Assembly: GCF_042726155.1 (NCBI RefSeq)
Contig: NZ_JBHXHV010000004.1
Location: 124,001-188,000 of the forward strand
Reading direction: 5' to 3'
Source of the DNA: Leucobacter sp042726155
GTDB taxonomy: Bacteria > Actinomycetota > Actinomycetes > Actinomycetales > Microbacteriaceae
DNA: 64,000 nt
Shown: positions 53,251-62,676 of the stretch, one piece after another
Layout of the letters: the number at the start of each line of letters is the position of its first letter
Numbering within the stretch: the stretch's first letter is position 1
Notes under the pieces: generated by a model
What the model saw: only the letters and a program-made list of their open reading frames with translations
Databases searched by the model: none
Told to the model about the DNA's origin: nothing
Position numbers and translations under genes: made by a program

Positions 53251-56091
53251 TTACGCCTGCGCCTCGGCAGCAGCGCGGTTGGCAGCTCGGGTCGCAGCGG
53301 CCTTCTTCGCCGCGGCTGAGCGCGCCGGATCAACCGCAGCCTTCGCTGCGGTCTTCTTCGCGGCGGCCGGCTTCTTGGCTGCTGGCTTTTTGGCTGCTGT
53401 TTTCTTCGCTGCCGGCTTTTTGGCCGCGGCCTTTCGGGCGGGTGCCTTCTTCTTCGCCGGCCCCTTGGCCCGCTTGATCGCCAGCAGTTCAACTGCACGC
53501 TCGAAGTTGATGTCTTCGACGCTGTCGCCGCGCGGAATCGTCGCGTTCGTTTCGCCGTCGGTGACGTACGGGCCGAAGCGGCCGTCTTTCACCTTGATCG
53601 GCTTGCCGCTCACGGGGTCGGCTTCAAACTCCTTGAGGGCACTCGAAGCACGCTTGGCACCGTACTTCGGCTGCGCGAACAGCTCCTGGGCGCCCGCGAG
53701 ATCGATTGAGAAGATCGCGTCCTCACTGGGCAGCGATCGCGTGTCCGTGCCCTTTTTGAGGTACGGACCGTAGCGGCCGTTCTGCGCGGTGATCTCGACC
53801 TCGTCTTCGACACCAACGGTGCGAGGGAGATCGAGCAGTGCCACGGCGGTGTCGAGCTCGATCGTTGCCGGATCCATGCTCTTAAAGAGCGACGCTGTGC
53901 GGGGTTTCTGGCCCTTCGGGAGTTCTTCGCCCTCGTCTGGCAGCTCGGTCACGTATGGACCGAAGCGGCCGTTTTTCGCGACGATGCGCTTCGAAGTCTC
54001 GGGATGCAGACCGACGACGCGATCCTCAGCAGGTTCTGCGTCGGCGAGCTCGTGCGCTTTCGCGGGCGTGAGTTCATCGGGTGCGAGGCCATCGGGAATG
54101 TTGACGCTGCGCGGCTTCACGACACCGTCTTCGCCGACCTCGCACTTGTCGTCGAAGACCTCGAGATAGGGGCCGTACTTGCCGTTGCGCAGCGAAATTT
54201 CGTCGTCGATCTTGATCGTGTTGATCGCGCGGGCGTCGATCTCACCCAGGTTGTCGACGACACCGCGGAGCCCCGGGTGCGCGTCAGTGCCGAAATAGAA
54301 TTCGCCCAGCCACTTGCTGCGATCCGCCTCGCCGGAAGCGATGCGGTCGAGATCGTTTTCCATCTCAGCCGTGAAGTCATAATCGACGAGCGCGCTGAAG
54401 TGCTCTTCGAGCAGACGCACCACTGAGAAGGCAATCCAGCTCGGCACGAGGGCCTGACCCTTCTTGGTGACGTAGCCGCGATCCATGATCGTGCTGATGA
54501 TCGCCGCGTAGGTCGACGGACGGCCGATGCCGAGCTCTTCGAGTCGCTTTGTCAGGCTGGCCTCGGTGTAGCGCGGCGGCGGGCTCGTCTCGTGCCCCTT
54601 CGCCGTCGGCTCTTCGACGCCGAGCGGCTGGCCCGATGAGAGCTGCGGGAGCGCGACGTTCTGGTCGCCGCTCTTCTCGCCGCGCTTTTCGTCGCGCCCC
54701 TCTTCGTAGGCGAGGAGGAAGCCGGGGAACGTGATGACCGTGCCACTCGTGGTGAACTCGGCGGCTGTCGGCGCTGCCGCATTGTTTTCGGTCACCGTGG
54801 CGGAGAGCGTAACCGTGTCGGTGGAGCCCTTCGCGTCGGCCATCTGGCTCGCGACGGTACGCTTCCAGATCAGCTCGTAGAGCGCGAACTCGCCCTGCGT
54901 GAGCTTGCCCTTGAGAGAGCTTGGCCGCTGGAACGTGTCACCCGCGGGGCGGATCGCCTCGTGAGCCTCTTGTGCGCCCTTCGACTTGCCCGTGTACACG
55001 CGCGGCTTTTCGGGCAGCGTCTGGGAACCGTACAGCTCGGCGGCCTGCGAACGCGCGGCCTGAATCGCCTGCTTCGAGAGCGTCGGCGAGTCGGTACGCA
55101 TATAGGTGATGTAGCCGTTCTCGTACAGCGACTGCGCGAACGACATCGTCTGTCGCGAGCTGTAACGCAGCTTTCGCGACGCCTCCTGCTGGAGAGTCGA
55201 GGTGGTGAACGGCGCGGCCGGGCGGCGCGTGTGCGGCTTGGTCTCAACCGAGACGACCTCGGCGCGGGCGTCGGCCGCGAGCAGGGCGGCAATGCGCTCC
55301 GCACGATCCTGAGCGAGCGGGATCACGCCGGCCTTCGAGGCGCGCGACGTCAGCGCGCCATCATCGCCGAAGTCGCCACCGGTTGCGATGCGCTGAGAGT
55401 CGAGGCGCACGAGACGAGCCTCGAACGCGGTCACATCGGGGGCGTCAGCCTCGGGGCGGAAGGTCGCCGTGAGGTCCCAGTACTCTGCGGCGCGGAACGC
55501 CTGGCGCTCGCGCTCGCGGTCAACCACGAGGCGGGTCGCCGCCGACTGCACGCGGCCGGCCGAGAGCTTCGGAGCGACCTTGCGCCAGAGCACGGGCGAA
55601 ATGTCATAGCCGTAGAGACGATCGAGAATGCGGCGCGTCTCTTGAGCATCGACGAGTGCAGTGTCGAGGTCGCGGGTGTTGCTCTTCGCCTGCTCGATCG
55701 CCTCCTGCGTGATCTCATGGAAGACCATGCGGTGCACGGGAACCTTGGGCTGGAGCACCTCGAGGAGGTGCCACGCGATGGCCTCGCCCTCGCGGTCCTC
55801 ATCAGTTGCGAGCCACAGCTCGTCGGCTCCCTTCAGCGCGCGCTTGAGCTCGGAGACGGTCTTCCGCTTGTTGTCGTTGACCACGTAGTAGGGCGCGAAG
55901 TCGTTGTCGACATCGACGGCGAACTTTCCGAACGCGCCCTTCTTCAGGTCAGCGGGCAGGGCGGACGGCTCTGCCAGGTCGCGGACGTGGCCGACCGACG
56001 CGATGACCTCGTAGTCGTCGCCGAGGTAGCCACCGATGGTCTTTGCCTTGGTCGGTGACTCGACGATGACAAGTTTCTTCGTACCCTTCAC
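53251..56091 (-). CDS. topA: DNA topoisomerase I
   Basis: 946 residues from GTG 56091 with AAGGAG just upstream; an earlier open stretch lacks homology. Type IA topoisomerase relaxing negative supercoils. The Toprim domain starts LVIVESPTKAKTIGGYLGDDY; ATDEDREGEAIAWHL holds the acidic metal site; catalytic Tyr in ITYMRTDSPTLS near residue 305. The C-terminal half carries repeats of the GRFGPYVTE type seen in actinobacterial TopA (four or five), and the last 60 residues are a Lys/Ala tail (KKPAAKKTAAKKP style) for DNA binding. No zinc fingers, as usual in this phylum. Confidence 0.95.
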   Translation of the reverse strand: MKGTKKLVIVESPTKAKTIGGYLGDDYEVIASVGHVRDLAEPSALPADLKKGAFGKFAVDVDNDFAPYYVVNDNKRKTVSELKRALKGADELWLATDEDREGEAIAWHLLEVLQPKVPVHRMVFHEITQEAIEQAKSNTRDLDTALVDAQETRRILDRLYGYDISPVLWRKVAPKLSAGRVQSAATRLVVDRERERQAFRAAEYWDLTATFRPEADAPDVTAFEARLVRLDSQRIATGGDFGDDGALTSRASKAGVIPLAQDRAERIAALLAADARAEVVSVETKPHTRRPAAPFTTSTLQQEASRKLRYSSRQTMSFAQSLYENGYITYMRTDSPTLSKQAIQAARSQAAELYGSQTLPEKPRVYTGKSKGAQEAHEAIRPAGDTFQRPSSLKGKLTQGEFALYELIWKRTVASQMADAKGSTDTVTLSATVTENNAAAPTAAEFTTSGTVITFPGFLLAYEEGRDEKRGEKSGDQNVALPQLSSGQPLGVEEPTAKGHETSPPPRYTEASLTKRLEELGIGRPSTYAAIISTIMDRGYVTKKGQALVPSWIAFSVVRLLEEHFSALVDYDFTAEMENDLDRIASGEADRSKWLGEFYFGTDAHPGLRGVVDNLGEIDARAINTIKIDDEISLRNGKYGPYLEVFDDKCEVGEDGVVKPRSVNIPDGLAPDELTPAKAHELADAEPAEDRVVGLHPETSKRIVAKNGRFGPYVTELPDEGEELPKGQKPRTASLFKSMDPATIELDTAVALLDLPRTVGVEDEVEITAQNGRYGPYLKKGTDTRSLPSEDAIFSIDLAGAQELFAQPKYGAKRASSALKEFEADPVSGKPIKVKDGRFGPYVTDGETNATIPRGDSVEDINFERAVELLAIKRAKGPAKKKAPARKAAAKKPAAKKTAAKKPAAKKPAAAKKTAAKAAVDPARSAAAKKAAATRAANRAAAEAQA

Positions 56092-56337
56092 GGGTCTCCT
56101 TCGTTGCGTTACGCAGTGCGGGGGCCGCTCGACCGGGACCGGCTGAGGGCTCTGCTCCGACACGATACACATCTTCGCGTCAGAATCCACCTCCGGAATC
56201 CCGCACATGTCCTCCACTCATTATGTCCGTCGTGACCCTGAGTACGCGCATCGGGCAAGTGAGACCGGAGAAAACTGGGGTTGGTGAGTGGAGGTAGTGG
56301 GGCGGGGCAGCGGGGTACGGCGGTGCGGGCGATCGTT

Positions 56338-57144
56338 TTAGCCGGGTGTCGAAGCCGGGTCGCCAATATAGAGGTAGGGGTCCACATCTGGGAACGCGTT
56401 CGAGCGTTTCGTCGACAGTGTGAAGTGCGAGTGCGGTCCCTCCGTGCATCCGCTCATGCCCGCGAGCGCAACCGCCTGCCCTGCCCGCACTTGTGTACCG
56501 GCGACGAGTCCGAGCGCGTTCGGGGACCCGGGCGCCACGTGATTGTGCGAGCTATACAGCACCCGCCCTCGATACTCATGGCGGATGAGCACCGTATGGT
56601 TCGGGCCTCGCCACCAGCCGGGCTCCGAGACGCACTGAGCGGGCATCCCGCCACCATCCGCGCCCGCAACGATCACCACCCCGTCAAACGGCGCGAACAG
56701 CGGCGATCCCTCGGCAGCGCGCAGATCAATTGAGTACCCGTCGTGAAATCCCTGCGTGATGCCTGGTTCGGCGCTCGGCCACGCCCACCCGTTGGACAGG
56801 ACGGACGCACCAGGCACTGAGGCGAACGGGGGCGGCCCGGCGCGCGCCGACGCGGTCACCGAGCCGATTGCGCCGCCCACCGCAACGACCACCCGGGCGT
56901 CCGCCGACGAGTCGTCAAGTGTGCAAGAGACGATCTCGGCGTTCGCAGAATCAGCGACAACGCGTGCCAGTTCGCAGGGCGATCTTGCGATCACGCCGGC
57001 GACCGCGTCCGCTGCGGCGAGCGCCGCCGCGTCCGCGGTTACTGACGCCCGGTGCGCCGCCTCCAGTTGGGCTGACGCGGCGATGATGGGGACGCCCAGA
57101 CACACCGCGGCGGCGGCACAAGCGAGGGTTGCCGGAGCGCTCAC
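56338..57144 (-). CDS. Rv3654c-like (TadE-like) protein fused to a degenerate M23 peptidase domain
   Basis: 268 residues from GTG 57144, overlapping tadE by 4 bases. Residues about 1-105 match the small Rv3654c-family proteins that end actinobacterial tad loci (ASAQLEAAHRASVTADAAALAAADAVAG, then CELARVVADSANAEIVSC). Residues about 118-268 look like an M23/LytM peptidase: GSPLFAPFDGVVIVAG, HTVLIRHEYRGRVLYSSHNH and TEGPHSHFTLS (His 238 and His 240). The first zinc motif is abnormal: the canonical His-x3-Asp is GYSID, with His 134 two places too early. Exported or membrane-tethered. A lone fusion at this place is unusual. Confidence 0.8.
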   Translation of the reverse strand: MSAPATLACAAAAVCLGVPIIAASAQLEAAHRASVTADAAALAAADAVAGVIARSPCELARVVADSANAEIVSCTLDDSSADARVVVAVGGAIGSVTASARAGPPPFASVPGASVLSNGWAWPSAEPGITQGFHDGYSIDLRAAEGSPLFAPFDGVVIVAGADGGGMPAQCVSEPGWWRGPNHTVLIRHEYRGRVLYSSHNHVAPGSPNALGLVAGTQVRAGQAVALAGMSGCTEGPHSHFTLSTKRSNAFPDVDPYLYIGDPASTPG

Positions 57145-57497
57145 TGGAGATCTCCCTCACCCGTGCGCGCCGCGCACGCCCGGGACTCCACCGTGACATG
57201 GGCCAGCGGACCCCTCGCTGGGCGCGACCGCAGGGTAACGCAGTGCAGAGCGCCCTCGTCCGCGCGAGCAACCTCGACGCGACCGCCCAGTGCTGCCACG
57301 CTCTGCTGCGCGATATCGACGTCGCCGCGCGCTTCGTGACGCGCGATCTCCCCGGCCACTGATACCAGCGTGATGCGGTGCGCGGCCAGGTAGATCCCGG
57401 CCACGACGAGTGCGAGTACAGCAAGCACCGCAGGCACGACGATTGCAAATTCGGCGGTTACCGTGCCGCGTTCGTCGACACGCAATGCCGCGAACAT
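57141..57497 (-). CDS. tadE: TadE-family pilus assembly protein
   Basis: 118 residues. TadE signature DERGTVTAEFAIVVPAVLAVLALVVAGIYLA at residues 8-38 (prepilin-like cleavage then membrane helix). The rest is soluble with two Cys. Pseudopilin of the Flp/Tad pilus. Start overlaps the stop of the DUF4244 gene by one base (TAATG). Confidence 0.9.
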   Translation of the reverse strand: MFAALRVDERGTVTAEFAIVVPAVLAVLALVVAGIYLAAHRITLVSVAGEIARHEARGDVDIAQQSVAALGGRVEVARADEGALHCVTLRSRPARGPLAHVTVESRACAARTGEGDLQ

Positions 57498-57802
57498 TAG
57501 TTCGCCGCGCCGAGCGCGTTTTCAACGAGCTGCACGAGCAGAGCTCGGATCTCACTCGATCGCATGATCGCAACCAGGAGTCCCGCGAACGCAACCGCCG
57601 CCATGATGACAATCGCGTACTCCGCTGTGACCGCGCCACGCTCATCGCTCGCGAGTTCGCGCAAGCTTCGAGTGAGGCGCGGCGCGCGCCTCCGACGCGC
57701 GGGCGGCCGGTAGGCGCTGGGGTGAGCCCGCATGTGCTGTGATCGTGAACGGCGATTCAGCAGCGTGCCGCGATCAGCGACGAGATGGAGTGTGGGCTGC
57801 AT
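57497..57802 (-). CDS. DUF4244 Flp-pilin-like protein
   Basis: 101 residues from ATG 57802 (GGAGGT six bases upstream); longer forms upstream are unsupported. Basic N-terminus, then DERGAVTAEYAIVIMAAVAFAGLLVAIMRS, a Flp pilin-type cleavage/membrane motif at about 57-85, and a short tail. Likely the major or minor pilin subunit of the Tad pilus in actinobacteria. Position between tadBC and tadE fits. Confidence 0.88.
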   Translation of the reverse strand: MQPTLHLVADRGTLLNRRSRSQHMRAHPSAYRPPARRRRAPRLTRSLRELASDERGAVTAEYAIVIMAAVAFAGLLVAIMRSSEIRALLVQLVENALGAAN

Positions 57803-57998
57803 GACATACCTCCTTGGCTTCGCACGGCCCCGGCGGCTACCGGTATCTCCATCCTCCGCTGACGCCGTTGGTGACCTTCCGAGGGTTTCCCGATCTGTGG
57901 ACAAGCCGCGGATTGCGCGGCCACGAACAAGCTGTGAGCGAGTAACACACCACGGTCACCGAAGGGCAGTCTTCACACCACGGGCATTACAGCCGGCA

Positions 57999-58889
57999 TC
58001 ACACCGCGCTGAACATCGACAGCAGCACCGGCAGCACTCCGAGCACCAGAAACGACGGCAGCACGCAGACGCCGAGCGGCAGGAGCACTCGAACACCGAG
58101 TCGCTCAGCCTCTCGTTCGAGCTTGGCGGCCGAAGCCACTCGCTCCGCGGCGGCCTGGTCGAGTAGTAACGGTCGAATGGGCACACCGGCCGACCCAGCG
58201 GCCGCAATCGTTGCAAACAATGGCCGCCCCTGACGAAAACCGTCAAAGTCGACCCACTCTGCCCCGAACGCATCTACTTGATCAACGACGCGGCGACACG
58301 CAACGGTCGGCGCCGCTCCCCCGCCGAGCGCTACCCAGAGCAGCTCGAAATGCAACCCGGCGATGTTGTCCGCGCTCTCCGCTTGATGCTGCAGGGCCGT
58401 CGACCACTTCACGCCGACGCCCAGCAGCCCGACCCCGACGGCGACAAGCAGTGCGCCCGTGCCGCTCATCAGCACGGGGATCGGGTCGAAGCCGAGAAGC
58501 ACTCCGAGCAACAGTGCGAGGACCGGCAATGCCCCCACCATGCGCACCGTCGCTCGCGGCCCAGCGAGCAGCACCGATCGCCGCTCCCGCAGCTGGCCCA
58601 GTTCACGCAGTGCGTGCGCGATGCGCTGCAGCGCGGGCGCGAGCGGCGCCCCACTCACTTCAGCGAGCTGCCAGGTGACGGCGAGAACGCGCCACTCGGG
58701 AGCGTCGGCCGCGGCGAGCGCAAGCGCTACGGGTGAGCCCGCGGCGATGCGCGCAGCGATCGCGGACGTTTGCTCGGCGCTGCCGATGTCCGCAGCAAGC
58801 ACCGCGAATGCGCGCGGCGGTGGCACGCCCCCACGCAGCAGTGCGGCGACCCGCTCGGCCACCAGTGTCGCCCCGGAAAGCGGTGTCAC
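57999..58889 (-). CDS. Tad pilus inner-membrane F-type protein, TadB-TadC fusion
   Basis: 296 residues from GTG 58889, overlapping the tadA stop (GTGA). Two T2SSF-like modules: the first with GVPPPRAFAVLAADIG, WQLAEVSGAPLAPALQRIAHALRE and a membrane pair (VRMVGALPVLALLLGVLLGF, then GALLVAVGVGLLGVGV); the second with LHFELLWVALGGGAAP, LFATIAAAGSAGVPIRPLLLDQA and a terminal LPLGVCVLPSFLVLGVLPVLLSMF. Usually two separate genes; here one. A 196-base gap without a gene follows before the DUF4244 gene. Confidence 0.8.
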   Translation of the reverse strand: MTPLSGATLVAERVAALLRGGVPPPRAFAVLAADIGSAEQTSAIAARIAAGSPVALALAAADAPEWRVLAVTWQLAEVSGAPLAPALQRIAHALRELGQLRERRSVLLAGPRATVRMVGALPVLALLLGVLLGFDPIPVLMSGTGALLVAVGVGLLGVGVKWSTALQHQAESADNIAGLHFELLWVALGGGAAPTVACRRVVDQVDAFGAEWVDFDGFRQGRPLFATIAAAGSAGVPIRPLLLDQAAAERVASAAKLEREAERLGVRVLLPLGVCVLPSFLVLGVLPVLLSMFSAV

Positions 58890-59908
58890 TGGCGCCTCGG
58901 GCGTACCCCGAGCAGCTTGTCGCTCGTGAGTTCGGGGACGCCAATTGCGCGCACGCGCGGCCCTGTCTCGCCGCGCTCGACATGCACGACCGCGTGGATC
59001 GCGGTAACCGCCTGCCGCGCGATCGCCTGCGGCCCCCACCCGGCGAGCGCCCCGAGTGCTTCGAGTCGGGCGGGCACTTCCTCCAGCCGGTTCGCGTGCA
59101 GCGTACCGGCGCCGCCGTCGTGACCGGTGTTGAGCGCTGCGAGCAACGTCGTAATTTCAGAGCCGCGACACTCTCCTATGACGACGCGGTCGGGCCGCAT
59201 GCGCAGCGCCTCCCGCAGCAGCCGATCGAGCGTCATCTCCCCCACTCCCTCGGCGCTCGCCTGGCGAGTTTCGAGGGACACTGTGTGTACATGACGCAGC
59301 CGCAACTCGGCGACGTCTTCAATGGTCACGATGCGTTCGTGGGGCGGTGACAGGTCAAGCAGCGCGGCCAGCAGAGTCGTCTTGCCACTACCGGTGCCGC
59401 CCGTGATCAATATGTTCTTTCGGGCGGCAACCAAGCGGCGCAGCAGCATCGCATCTGCGGACGCGCACAGACCATCACCTACGAGCTCCCCAAAACTCGG
59501 CGGCGACAGTCGCGGCAAACGAATGGAAACCGCCGCTCCTGCGACCGCGATCGGAGGAAGGATGGCGTGCACGCGGATTCCGTCCCCGAGCCGCGCATCG
59601 GCGCACGGGTTCATTTCATCGAGGTGCCTGCCGCCAGCCGCGATCAACTGCGTCGCAAGGGTGTGAACCGCCTGCGGCTCCGCCCGCCACTGGTCGACCT
59701 CAACCAGCGACCCAGAGCGATCCAACCAGAGCCGAGCGACGCCGTCTCGCACGTGCACCACGAGGTCACGCAGCTCTGGATCGTCGAGTAGCGGAAGCAG
59801 CCCACCAAAGGCTCGCCGTGCAGCCCGACTCAACGCCGCAGTGCGCCCCCGCACGTTGAGCGCAGCGGTGCCCTGCGGCGGGTGATCCGGAATCTCGGGT
59901 GATGGCAT
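58886..59908 (-). CDS. tadA: Tad secretion ATPase TadA (CpaF-type)
   Basis: 340 residues from ATG 59908, with a TGGGATGG upstream. GspE-family hexameric ATPase powering pilus assembly. Walker A ITGGTGSGKTTLLAALL near 190, Asp box VTIEDVAELRL, Walker B region RMRPDRVVIGECRGSE and GHDGGAGTLHANR (His box). The N-terminal region (about 100 residues) lacks the long CpaF extension. First gene of the five-gene minus-strand tad locus. Confidence 0.92.
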   Translation of the reverse strand: MPSPEIPDHPPQGTAALNVRGRTAALSRAARRAFGGLLPLLDDPELRDLVVHVRDGVARLWLDRSGSLVEVDQWRAEPQAVHTLATQLIAAGGRHLDEMNPCADARLGDGIRVHAILPPIAVAGAAVSIRLPRLSPPSFGELVGDGLCASADAMLLRRLVAARKNILITGGTGSGKTTLLAALLDLSPPHERIVTIEDVAELRLRHVHTVSLETRQASAEGVGEMTLDRLLREALRMRPDRVVIGECRGSEITTLLAALNTGHDGGAGTLHANRLEEVPARLEALGALAGWGPQAIARQAVTAIHAVVHVERGETGPRVRAIGVPELTSDKLLGVRPRRQ

Positions 59909-59994
59909 GCAGCCATCCCAGCAGCGTGCGGAGCTCGAAGCGCCCCCAGTCGACGATCTGTGGACAAACACCCCGGTCGTCACCTTCCGCATTT

Positions 59995-60024
59995 TTGTGA
60001 GCGGAATTCATCGCAAGGTATAGC
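59995..60024 (+). promoter_or_regulatory. acs promoter
   Basis: -35 TTGTGA (59995-60000), 18-base spacer, -10 TATAGC (60019-60024), about 90 bases before the acs ATG. Good spacing, moderate boxes. The remaining 5' leader holds no obvious feature. Confidence 0.45.
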
Positions 60025-60121
60025 CTGGTGCTGCGTTTCCGGCCTGTTACGACGGCCGGCTCGCGCTGAGGCACTGGAGCCGAGGAACCGGCCCAGCAAT
60101 CGATCGAAGATAAGGGTGTCA

Positions 60122-62110
60122 ATGAGCGATCAGACCGGCAGCATCGAAAGTCACCACCTGACCGGGGGTGACGCAGCGGAGACATATCCGCCGGCCCCCG
60201 AGTTCCAGGCGCAGGCGAATGTCAACGATTCGTCTGTCTACTGGAAGGCCGCGCAAGATCCAGAGGGGTACTGGGCCGAGCAGGCGCAGACGCTCGAGTG
60301 GACGAAGCCGTTCGGCGAGGTGCTCGACTGGACGAATCCGCCGTTCGCGAAGTGGTTTCAAGACGGCGAAATCAACGTTGCAGCGAACTGCCTCGACCGG
60401 CACATCGCTGCGGGCAACGGCGATCGAGTCGCCATTCACTTCGAGGGCGAGCCGGGCGATACCCGCACTCTGACCTACGCAGAACTCACGCACGAGGTAA
60501 AGCGCGCTGCGAACATGCTCACGAGCTTCGGCGTCGAAGCGGGCGACCGCGTCGCCATCTACATGCCGATGATTCCCGAGACCGTGATTGCGATGCTCGC
60601 GGTGGTGCGCCTCGGCGCGGCACACTCCGTCGTCTTCGGCGGTTTCAGCGCGGAGAGCCTGCGCGCCCGCATCGACGACGCGGAGGCGCGCGTCGTGATC
60701 ACCGCCGACGGCGGCTACCGCAAGGGCCGCGCTTCGGCGCTGAAGCCCACGGTCGATGACGCCCTTGCGCTGCACGGGGGCGGCAGCACGGTCTCGCGGG
60801 TGCTGGTCGTGAAGCGCGCGGGCAACGAGGTCGCTTTCGATGAGGATCGCGACGTGTGGTGGCACGAAGAGATCACCGCATTTGACGGTGAGCACGAACC
60901 GCAGGGCTTCCCCGCGGAGAACCCGCTGTTCATCCTCTACACCTCGGGCACTACCGGCAAGCCGAAGGGCATCCTGCACACTTCCGGTGGCTACCTCACG
61001 CAGGTCTCCACCACGCACCGCAACGTGTTTGATCTCAAGCCCGAGACCGATGTCTACTGGTGCACCGCTGACATCGGCTGGATCACCGGTCACAGCTACG
61101 TCGTCTACGGCCCGCTCGCAAACGGCGCCACCCAGGTCATTTACGAGGGCACCCCTGAGACTCCCGACTGGGGCCGCTGGTGGTCGATCATTCAGAAGTA
61201 CGGCGTCTCGATCTTCTACACCGCGCCGACCGCGATTCGCGCGTGCATGAAAATTGGACGGCAGATCCCGGAGCAGTACGACCTGTCGTCGATCCGCGTG
61301 CTCGGCTCAGTGGGCGAACCCATCAATCCCGAGGCGTGGCGCTGGTACCGCGAGGTCATTGGCGCGGGAACAGCGCCCATCGTTGACACCTGGTGGCAGA
61401 CCGAGACCGGCGCCATCATGATTTCGCCGCTGCCCGGCCTCACACCGCTCAAGCCGGGCAGTGCCCAGGTGCCGCAACCCGGTATCTCGGTCGCCGTCGT
61501 CGGCGAGAACGGCGAGCCCGTCGAGCACGGTCAGGGCGGGCTGCTCGTCGTCGAGCGCCCGTGGCCGTCAATGGTGCGCACGATCTGGGGCGACGACGAT
61601 CGCTTCGTCGACACGTACTGGTCGAAATTCGGCGACCGCTACTTCGCGGGCGATGGCGCGCGTCTCGACGACGACGGCGATGTGTGGCTGCTCGGCCGCG
61701 TCGACGACGTCATGAATGTCTCCGGTCACCGCCTGTCGACCGCCGAAATCGAGTCGGCACTCGTCGAGCACCACGCCGTCGCTGAGTCTGCGGTGGTCGG
61801 CGCCGACGACGAGACCACCGGCCAGGCGGTTGTCGCCTTCGTGATCCTGAAATCGCAACAGACCCTGCTGACGCTCGACGATGCCGAGCCAGAGCTCAAG
61901 AAGCACGTTGCCGCGCAGATCGGGGCAATCGCACGACCGCGGCAGATCTTCATCGTCTCTGAGCTGCCGAAGACGCGATCCGGCAAGATCATGCGCCGGC
62001 TGTTGAAAGACGCCGCCGAAGGGCGCGAAATCGGTGACACCACCACGCTCGCCGATACCTCGGTGATGCAGACGATTTCAGACCGCGTGCGTAGCGAGCG
62101 GGGCGCGTAA
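60122..62110 (+). CDS. acs: Acetyl-CoA synthetase
   Basis: 662 residues from ATG 60122; the open frame upstream lacks similarity. AMP-forming: acetate plus ATP plus CoA. ANL-superfamily signatures: PLFILYTSGTTGKPKGI near residue 275 (P-loop), WTADIGWITGHSYV (CTADIGW), WWQTETG, YFAGDGARLDDDG and the acetylatable Lys motif LPKTRSGKIMRRLLK near 620. Standard length. Followed by a strong terminator. Confidence 0.96.
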   Translation: MSDQTGSIESHHLTGGDAAETYPPAPEFQAQANVNDSSVYWKAAQDPEGYWAEQAQTLEWTKPFGEVLDWTNPPFAKWFQDGEINVAANCLDRHIAAGNGDRVAIHFEGEPGDTRTLTYAELTHEVKRAANMLTSFGVEAGDRVAIYMPMIPETVIAMLAVVRLGAAHSVVFGGFSAESLRARIDDAEARVVITADGGYRKGRASALKPTVDDALALHGGGSTVSRVLVVKRAGNEVAFDEDRDVWWHEEITAFDGEHEPQGFPAENPLFILYTSGTTGKPKGILHTSGGYLTQVSTTHRNVFDLKPETDVYWCTADIGWITGHSYVVYGPLANGATQVIYEGTPETPDWGRWWSIIQKYGVSIFYTAPTAIRACMKIGRQIPEQYDLSSIRVLGSVGEPINPEAWRWYREVIGAGTAPIVDTWWQTETGAIMISPLPGLTPLKPGSAQVPQPGISVAVVGENGEPVEHGQGGLLVVERPWPSMVRTIWGDDDRFVDTYWSKFGDRYFAGDGARLDDDGDVWLLGRVDDVMNVSGHRLSTAEIESALVEHHAVAESAVVGADDETTGQAVVAFVILKSQQTLLTLDDAEPELKKHVAAQIGAIARPRQIFIVSELPKTRSGKIMRRLLKDAAEGREIGDTTTLADTSVMQTISDRVRSERGA

Positions 62111-62125
62111 CGGCGCTGACACGCA

Positions 62126-62162
62126 CGAGAGGCCGGGATCCGCGCAGGATCCCGGCCTCTCG
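62126..62162. terminator. Rho-independent terminator after acs
   Basis: Perfect 16-bp stem (CGAGAGGCCGGGATCC at 62126-62141 with its complement at 62147-62162) and a 5-base loop, followed by TTTA. It lies between acs and convergent ridA and could terminate both. Confidence 0.85.
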
Positions 62163-62201
62163 TTTATGGCGCCGGTATTTATGTCGCGCAGCGCGCGTCG
62201 G

Positions 62202-62675
62202 CTAGTCCTCGATCTTGAAGACGAACTCGATCTCGACGGGCGCGTCGAGCGGCAGCACCGAGACGCCGACGGCCGAACGAACGTGGATGCCGAGGTCACC
62301 GAAGACTCGTCCCAAGAACATCGAGGCGCCGTTGGCTACCGCGGGCTGTCCCGTGAATGACGGATCAGACGCGATGAACGCCGTGACCTTGACGACCTGT
62401 GTGATCTTGTCGAGGTTGCCGATCACGCCGCGTGCAGCGGCGAGCGCGTTCAGTGCGCAGAGCTGAGCGAGCTCTTCAGCGCGCTCGGGCGTGACGAGCC
62501 CGTCGCCGTTGCCAACCTTGCCGGTCTCGGGTAGCGCGCCATTCACGAACGGGAGCTGACCGGCGGTATACACGTAGTTTCCGTCGCGGAGCGCGGGCAC
62601 GTACGCAGCAATAGCGGCCGCAACGTCCGGAATCTCGTGTCCCAGTTCGCGCAGACGATTTTCAATGACAGACAA
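62202..62675 (-). CDS. ridA: RidA family enamine/imine deaminase
   Basis: 157 residues from TTG 62675 (GAGGAAGG seven bases upstream), right after the DUF4177 stop. RidA/YjgF fold with VYTAGQLPFVNGAL and the C-terminal RSAVGVSVLPLDAPVEIEFVFK. Hydrolyses reactive 2-aminoacrylate-type imines in homologues; a clear active-site Arg (RSAVGV) is present. Slightly longer than the usual 125-130 residues because of the N-terminal extension. Confidence 0.88.
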   Translation of the reverse strand: MSVIENRLRELGHEIPDVAAAIAAYVPALRDGNYVYTAGQLPFVNGALPETGKVGNGDGLVTPERAEELAQLCALNALAAARGVIGNLDKITQVVKVTAFIASDPSFTGQPAVANGASMFLGRVFGDLGIHVRSAVGVSVLPLDAPVEIEFVFKIED

Positions 62676-62676
62676 G

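Noticed and set aside
54961..56058. Long plus-strand frame opposite topA
   Set aside because: Shadow of topA; no homology, and topA motifs are complete.
60119..61093. Minus-strand frame opposite acs
   Set aside because: Shadow of acs with no family resemblance.
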